Assembly (NCBI GenBank): GCA_021785435.1
Contig: JAJYFE010000013.1
Location: 1-47,763, forward strand
Direction: 5' to 3'
Source: Planctomycetota bacterium
Lineage (GTDB): Bacteria > Planctomycetota > Phycisphaerae > WQYP01
Length of the DNA stretch: 47,763 nt
Position 1 is the first letter of the stretch, and each line of letters starts with the position of its first letter. The notes below the pieces were generated by a model. That model was not told where the DNA came from, did not search any database, and was given only the letters and a program-made list of their open reading frames with translations. The translations under genes and the position numbers were made by a program. Below are positions 45,178 through 47,763 of the stretch, one piece after another.

Positions 45178-46605
45178 TTACTTTTTACTTTTGCCTTTTA
45201 TAACCGGCCATCCATGCAGGCGCACCTGCAGCAACAGCGGCCGCTTCTGGCGAATCAGCGACACCGGGATATTTCGGGGGCCGCGTCGCAGGGCGTGGAG
45301 GATGCTGCCCCAGCGGCCGACCGGCACGCCGGCGATGGACACAATCAAATCTCCCGGTTTGATGCCGCCAGCCCATGCTGCAGAATGATTGAACACCGCC
45401 TGCACCAGCATCGCCGGTCGTCGGCCCAGGGCGGGAATCTGCCGGCGCAGAGGTGAATCCGGCGGCACCATGACGTAACGCAGCCCCAGCCTCCACTGGG
45501 GAACCTGACCGGAACGGATAAAGGCGGTTAGCCATTCCGTGCGGCGGCAGACTCCTATCGCCGACGGTCCATTCGCCAGCGCCGCCAACTGTCCCCGCAA
45601 ATTAAAAAAGAGAACATATTGCCCACCGGCGAGTCGGAACCACGGCAATGCGCCACGACCAGGACGCAGGGCCGCACGGCCCAGCGGCATCGTCCATTGC
45701 AGCGCGGGTGAAGCCACCTGCAGCGCCACGAGTAGTTCCGCCGGACGCGGCAGGTTCACTGCCAGGGTCGCGCTGGCCGGGTCCGCCGTCACGGGCAGTT
45801 TCAATACGGTCAGACCACGGGAATAATCCTCGCCGAGTACCGTGGCCCGCCTTTTAGCGCCGTCCGCAGTGATAATGGTGACGGCGCGGGGCGAGCCGGG
45901 CAGGCCCAATAATATTGGAGTAAACACGCGCCGGCCCGAATGCACCACCAATCCGAGCACCTGACGATCCACGCCCATCCGCAGCAGGTCCATCCGCTGC
46001 CGCACCAGCCGCAACACGGGCCGAAGTTGCGGATGCTGCCAGGGATGCTCGGACCAGAGATAACGCTGCAGCAGGAACGTTTCCGCATGGGGATTGTTTA
46101 AAAACCAATGCAACCGTTGCCGTTCATACGGAGTCAGGCTCGGGGGGCGCGTCGCCGCGCGTCGGCGCGGAATAATGGTGATGACGGCGGCGTGGCCGGC
46201 CGGCCCGGGTGGCCGGTGACGCCGCGCACGGAAATCGTGCTGGATTACCCAATGTTGCATCCATTGCCGAAAGCCCCCCTGCATATTCGCGGGCAGCCAA
46301 TGCATAGGATTGGGATCCAGTCGTACCCATACCAGACGCCGGCGCAGGCGACGGTAAAAGGCCTCGGACTCGCGGTTTAAACGCCGCAAAAGGCGCGGAG
46401 CGGAGCGCGAATAGCACCGCCGTGGTACAGCCCTCTTCGCGGCGCTGTCGGTCCGGCTGGGCGCAGCGGGCGAAGCCAGCCATCCCCCCGGGCCGGGTTC
46501 CGCGGCTAGCCGCGGCGACGCCGGGGCGCCGGGGGCGGTGCCCGCCATCAGCAAGGCCGCCAGGCCGCCCCACGCTAGAAAACGCCCGGCCTGAAAACGG
46601 TGCAC
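45178..46605 (-). CDS. Secreted HtrA-like pseudoprotease with PDZ domain
   Basis: The 475-residue protein starts (GTG 46605) with a signal sequence (RFLAWGGLAALLMAGTAPGA), followed by an arginine-rich alpha-helical region, a degenerate trypsin-like domain (about 255-390) and a C-terminal PDZ domain (from about 395; MLVQAVFNHSAAWAGGIKPG, DLIVSIAGVPVGRW). ITADGAKRRATVLGEDYSRG and LTVLKL align with the DegP/HtrA segment LADGREFxAKVVGxDPxTDLAVLKI. The catalytic aspartate is glycine, no TNxHV-type histidine motif is found (RRVFTPILLG stands there) and GNSGGP is replaced by FFNLRGQLAALANG. All three triad residues are thus missing and proteolysis is unlikely; a binding or regulatory role is inferred. 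No good ribosome site was found. It lies beside an anti-sigma/sigma pair on the same strand. Confidence 0.7.
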   Translation of the reverse strand: MHRFQAGRFLAWGGLAALLMAGTAPGAPASPRLAAEPGPGGWLASPAAPSRTDSAAKRAVPRRCYSRSAPRLLRRLNRESEAFYRRLRRRLVWVRLDPNPMHWLPANMQGGFRQWMQHWVIQHDFRARRHRPPGPAGHAAVITIIPRRRAATRPPSLTPYERQRLHWFLNNPHAETFLLQRYLWSEHPWQHPQLRPVLRLVRQRMDLLRMGVDRQVLGLVVHSGRRVFTPILLGLPGSPRAVTIITADGAKRRATVLGEDYSRGLTVLKLPVTADPASATLAVNLPRPAELLVALQVASPALQWTMPLGRAALRPGRGALPWFRLAGGQYVLFFNLRGQLAALANGPSAIGVCRRTEWLTAFIRSGQVPQWRLGLRYVMVPPDSPLRRQIPALGRRPAMLVQAVFNHSAAWAGGIKPGDLIVSIAGVPVGRWGSILHALRRGPRNIPVSLIRQKRPLLLQVRLHGWPVIKGKSKK

Positions 46606-46725
46606 GGGAAGGTCGCCGCGGATGCTAAATCCGGGGGCGTTGGCTCCATCTTTTGCGGCGGCACGGCTTCGAAAATAACGGGGAAGGAACCACCGTTTAC
46701 CCGCCGCGGCGGAGATCCCACCGAT

Positions 46726-46763
46726 GACACGGATAAAATCAGTGGAATCTGTGTAATTCGTGG
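46726..46763. repeat. Degenerate AATCAGTGGAATCTGTG-type intergenic string
   Basis: Second occurrence of the ATCnGTG-type string described at 18050-18104. The surrounding intergenic bases 46606-46921 contain nothing else I can name. Confidence 0.4.
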
Positions 46764-46921
46764 TTGCTGTTTTCACCCTCTCTGGGTGCGGCAAGGCCCC
46801 ATGTTTAGCTATTGCGCCTCCCTGTTCACCGGAGGCTAGATAGAACTTTTCGCGACTTTCTGGCCGCGCCCGGGTCGGAAAGACCGGGCCAGAGCCGCCG
46901 CACTGACACATCCCCATAAGC

Positions 46922-47470
46922 CTAGAAAACTCCCGAAGCCGCCTGCGCCGCCGGGGGATTCATGGAGACCGATCCGCCGGTCGCCTGATCCACCTGGTAC
47001 GTCTGCACAAAACGCTGCGCCTGCCGGTAGGTGGCGAAGGTTTGGCTGAGGGTTTGACCGTCCGGCGATTCAATCTTGACGGTGTAGCCGGTGCGCAGCG
47101 CCTCGGCCCCGGTGGCCGAGCCCATGCGATTGCCAGCCAGAAAACTTCCCACGCTGATCAGCAGGCATGCGGCAATTCCCGCCGCCCATTGGAGCCAGCG
47201 CCGCGACTGCCCCCCGAGCGTCGCCAGCGGAGCATACTCGGCGATATAGCTTCGCTCCAACGCCAAGCGCGCCAACGCGGCCGACTCGGCCGCGCTGGGG
47301 CGGTAGGTGTCCAACGCCGCGCGGCGGTGTTGGCGCATTCGCCGCAACGCCGTCAGCCGCGCCGCCACGGCGCTATCCGCGGCGGCGAGTGCTTCCACCT
47401 GCTGGAGTTCATCGCCGGTCAGCTCACCGTCCAGATACTCTTCCAAAAGCTGATCGCACATCGCACGCAT
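46922..47470 (-). CDS. Anti-sigma-factor-like single-pass membrane protein
   Basis: The 182-residue protein starts MCDQLLEEYLDGELTGDELQ, which resembles the N-terminal anti-sigma helix (a zinc-finger-like arrangement C-x-LLxxYLDGEL but without a full HxxxCxxC motif). One transmembrane helix follows at about 96-118 (WAAGIAACLLISVGSFLAG), then an outer domain of about 60 residues. Such proteins hold an ECF sigma factor at the membrane until a signal releases it. GAGG lies six bases before the ATG. It follows the sigma factor gene with a 40-bp gap on the same strand, the usual order, and the HtrA-like gene comes next. Confidence 0.75.
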   Translation of the reverse strand: MRAMCDQLLEEYLDGELTGDELQQVEALAAADSAVAARLTALRRMRQHRRAALDTYRPSAAESAALARLALERSYIAEYAPLATLGGQSRRWLQWAAGIAACLLISVGSFLAGNRMGSATGAEALRTGYTVKIESPDGQTLSQTFATYRQAQRFVQTYQVDQATGGSVSMNPPAAQAASGVF

Positions 47471-47510
47471 CGTACACCTCGTTCTCCGGGCCTCGGTCCG
47501 TGGGCCGGGC

Positions 47511-47763
47511 TTACGGGAATTGACCCTGATGCCCTTTCACCATGGGCGGGGCCTCCCTCTGTTCGCCTTCCGTATGCTCGCGCCAGGCCTGAGCCAGCCG
47601 GGCGCGGCTGCGAAATAGCCAGGTTTTGACCTGGGCTTCCGTGACCCGGAGCGTCTCGGCGATCTGGCGGTAACTGAAGTTCTGCTGCTCCCTCAACACC
47701 AGCACCTCGCGCCAGGGATCCGGCAGGGCCTCCATTTGGCGGCGCAGGTAGGCCGCTGTTTCC
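47511..47763 (-). CDS. ECF-type RNA polymerase sigma factor, C-terminal part (partial)
   Basis: The minus-strand frame is open to the window edge and reads ETAAYLRRQMEALPDPWREV, then LVLREQQNFSYRQIAETLRV and TEAQVKTWLFRSRARLAQAW. This is sigma region 4 with its helix-turn-helix, which binds the -35 element. Region 2 lies outside the window, so the gene continues beyond 47763. It is directly upstream of the anti-sigma-like gene, forming an ECF sigma/anti-sigma operon. Confidence 0.88.
   Translation of the reverse strand, partial: ETAAYLRRQMEALPDPWREVLVLREQQNFSYRQIAETLRVTEAQVKTWLFRSRARLAQAWREHTEGEQREAPPMVKGHQGQFP

Overview
The window looks like a chromosomal piece of a high-GC member of the Planctomycetota, most likely a Phycisphaerae-type bacterium. 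This is an inference from gene content: two pseudopilin-type proteins with the [18 protein letters not shown]-type helix and a C-terminal H-x-GDGQNV-GDDHV segment, a sulfatase beside a ceramidase-like hydrolase, long TPR proteins, a TlpA-like secreted thioredoxin, a DegT/Gfo-Idh/SDR/epimerase sugar cluster, and an ECF-sigma/anti-sigma pair. No rRNA, tRNA, CRISPR array or phage module was seen.

Layout. 1-7.4 kb: tail of an IS5-like transposase, fumC (minus), a secreted TlpA-like protein, a 137-bp MITE-like element, a 1228-residue secreted repeat protein, and a broken IS1634-type transposase start. 7.4-14 kb (all minus): sulfatase, ceramidase-like hydrolase, a secreted TIM-barrel glycosidase-like protein, and pseudopilin 1 with a clear intrinsic terminator. 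14-24.5 kb: a visibly decaying accessory stretch. It holds a broken MNT/HEPN toxin-antitoxin pair, an NtrC-type sigma-54 activator with a pseudo-receiver, a frameshifted Gfo/Idh gene, then DegT aminotransferase, M55 peptidase, SDR, amidohydrolase tail, sugar-phosphate epimerase and a second SDR on the plus strand, interspersed with MITE-like and other dispersed repeats.

24.8-34.6 kb: argD, queD and a TPR protein (minus), pseudopilin 2, an ArnT/PMT-type glycosyltransferase, a FolD homologue with altered active-site residues, and an ABC ATPase whose only plausible start is ATT. 34.8-44.7 kb: astA, then the compact minus-strand operon ispE - class IV aminotransferase - nif3-like, divergent pgi, a TauE/SafE permease with a large hydrophilic insert, and rhaB-aroK. 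45.2-47.8 kb (minus): an HtrA-like protein that seems to have lost its catalytic triad but keeps a PDZ domain, an anti-sigma-like membrane protein, and the 3' part of an ECF sigma factor gene.

How the genes fit together. The 7.4-12.5 kb block and the 17-24.5 kb block look like parts of a sulfated or amino-sugar polymer diet (desulfation, hydrolysis, sugar oxidation, isomerisation and transamination), with rhaB as a further sugar entry point; the substrate cannot be read from sequence. The rest is mostly housekeeping (TCA cycle, folate, isoprenoid, shikimate, arginine, queuosine). The strongest unusual signals are the inactive-looking relatives of well-known enzymes (receiver, HtrA, FolD, ceramidase), several dispersed repeat families with terminal or internal inverted repeats, and the degraded state of the 14-24 kb region.
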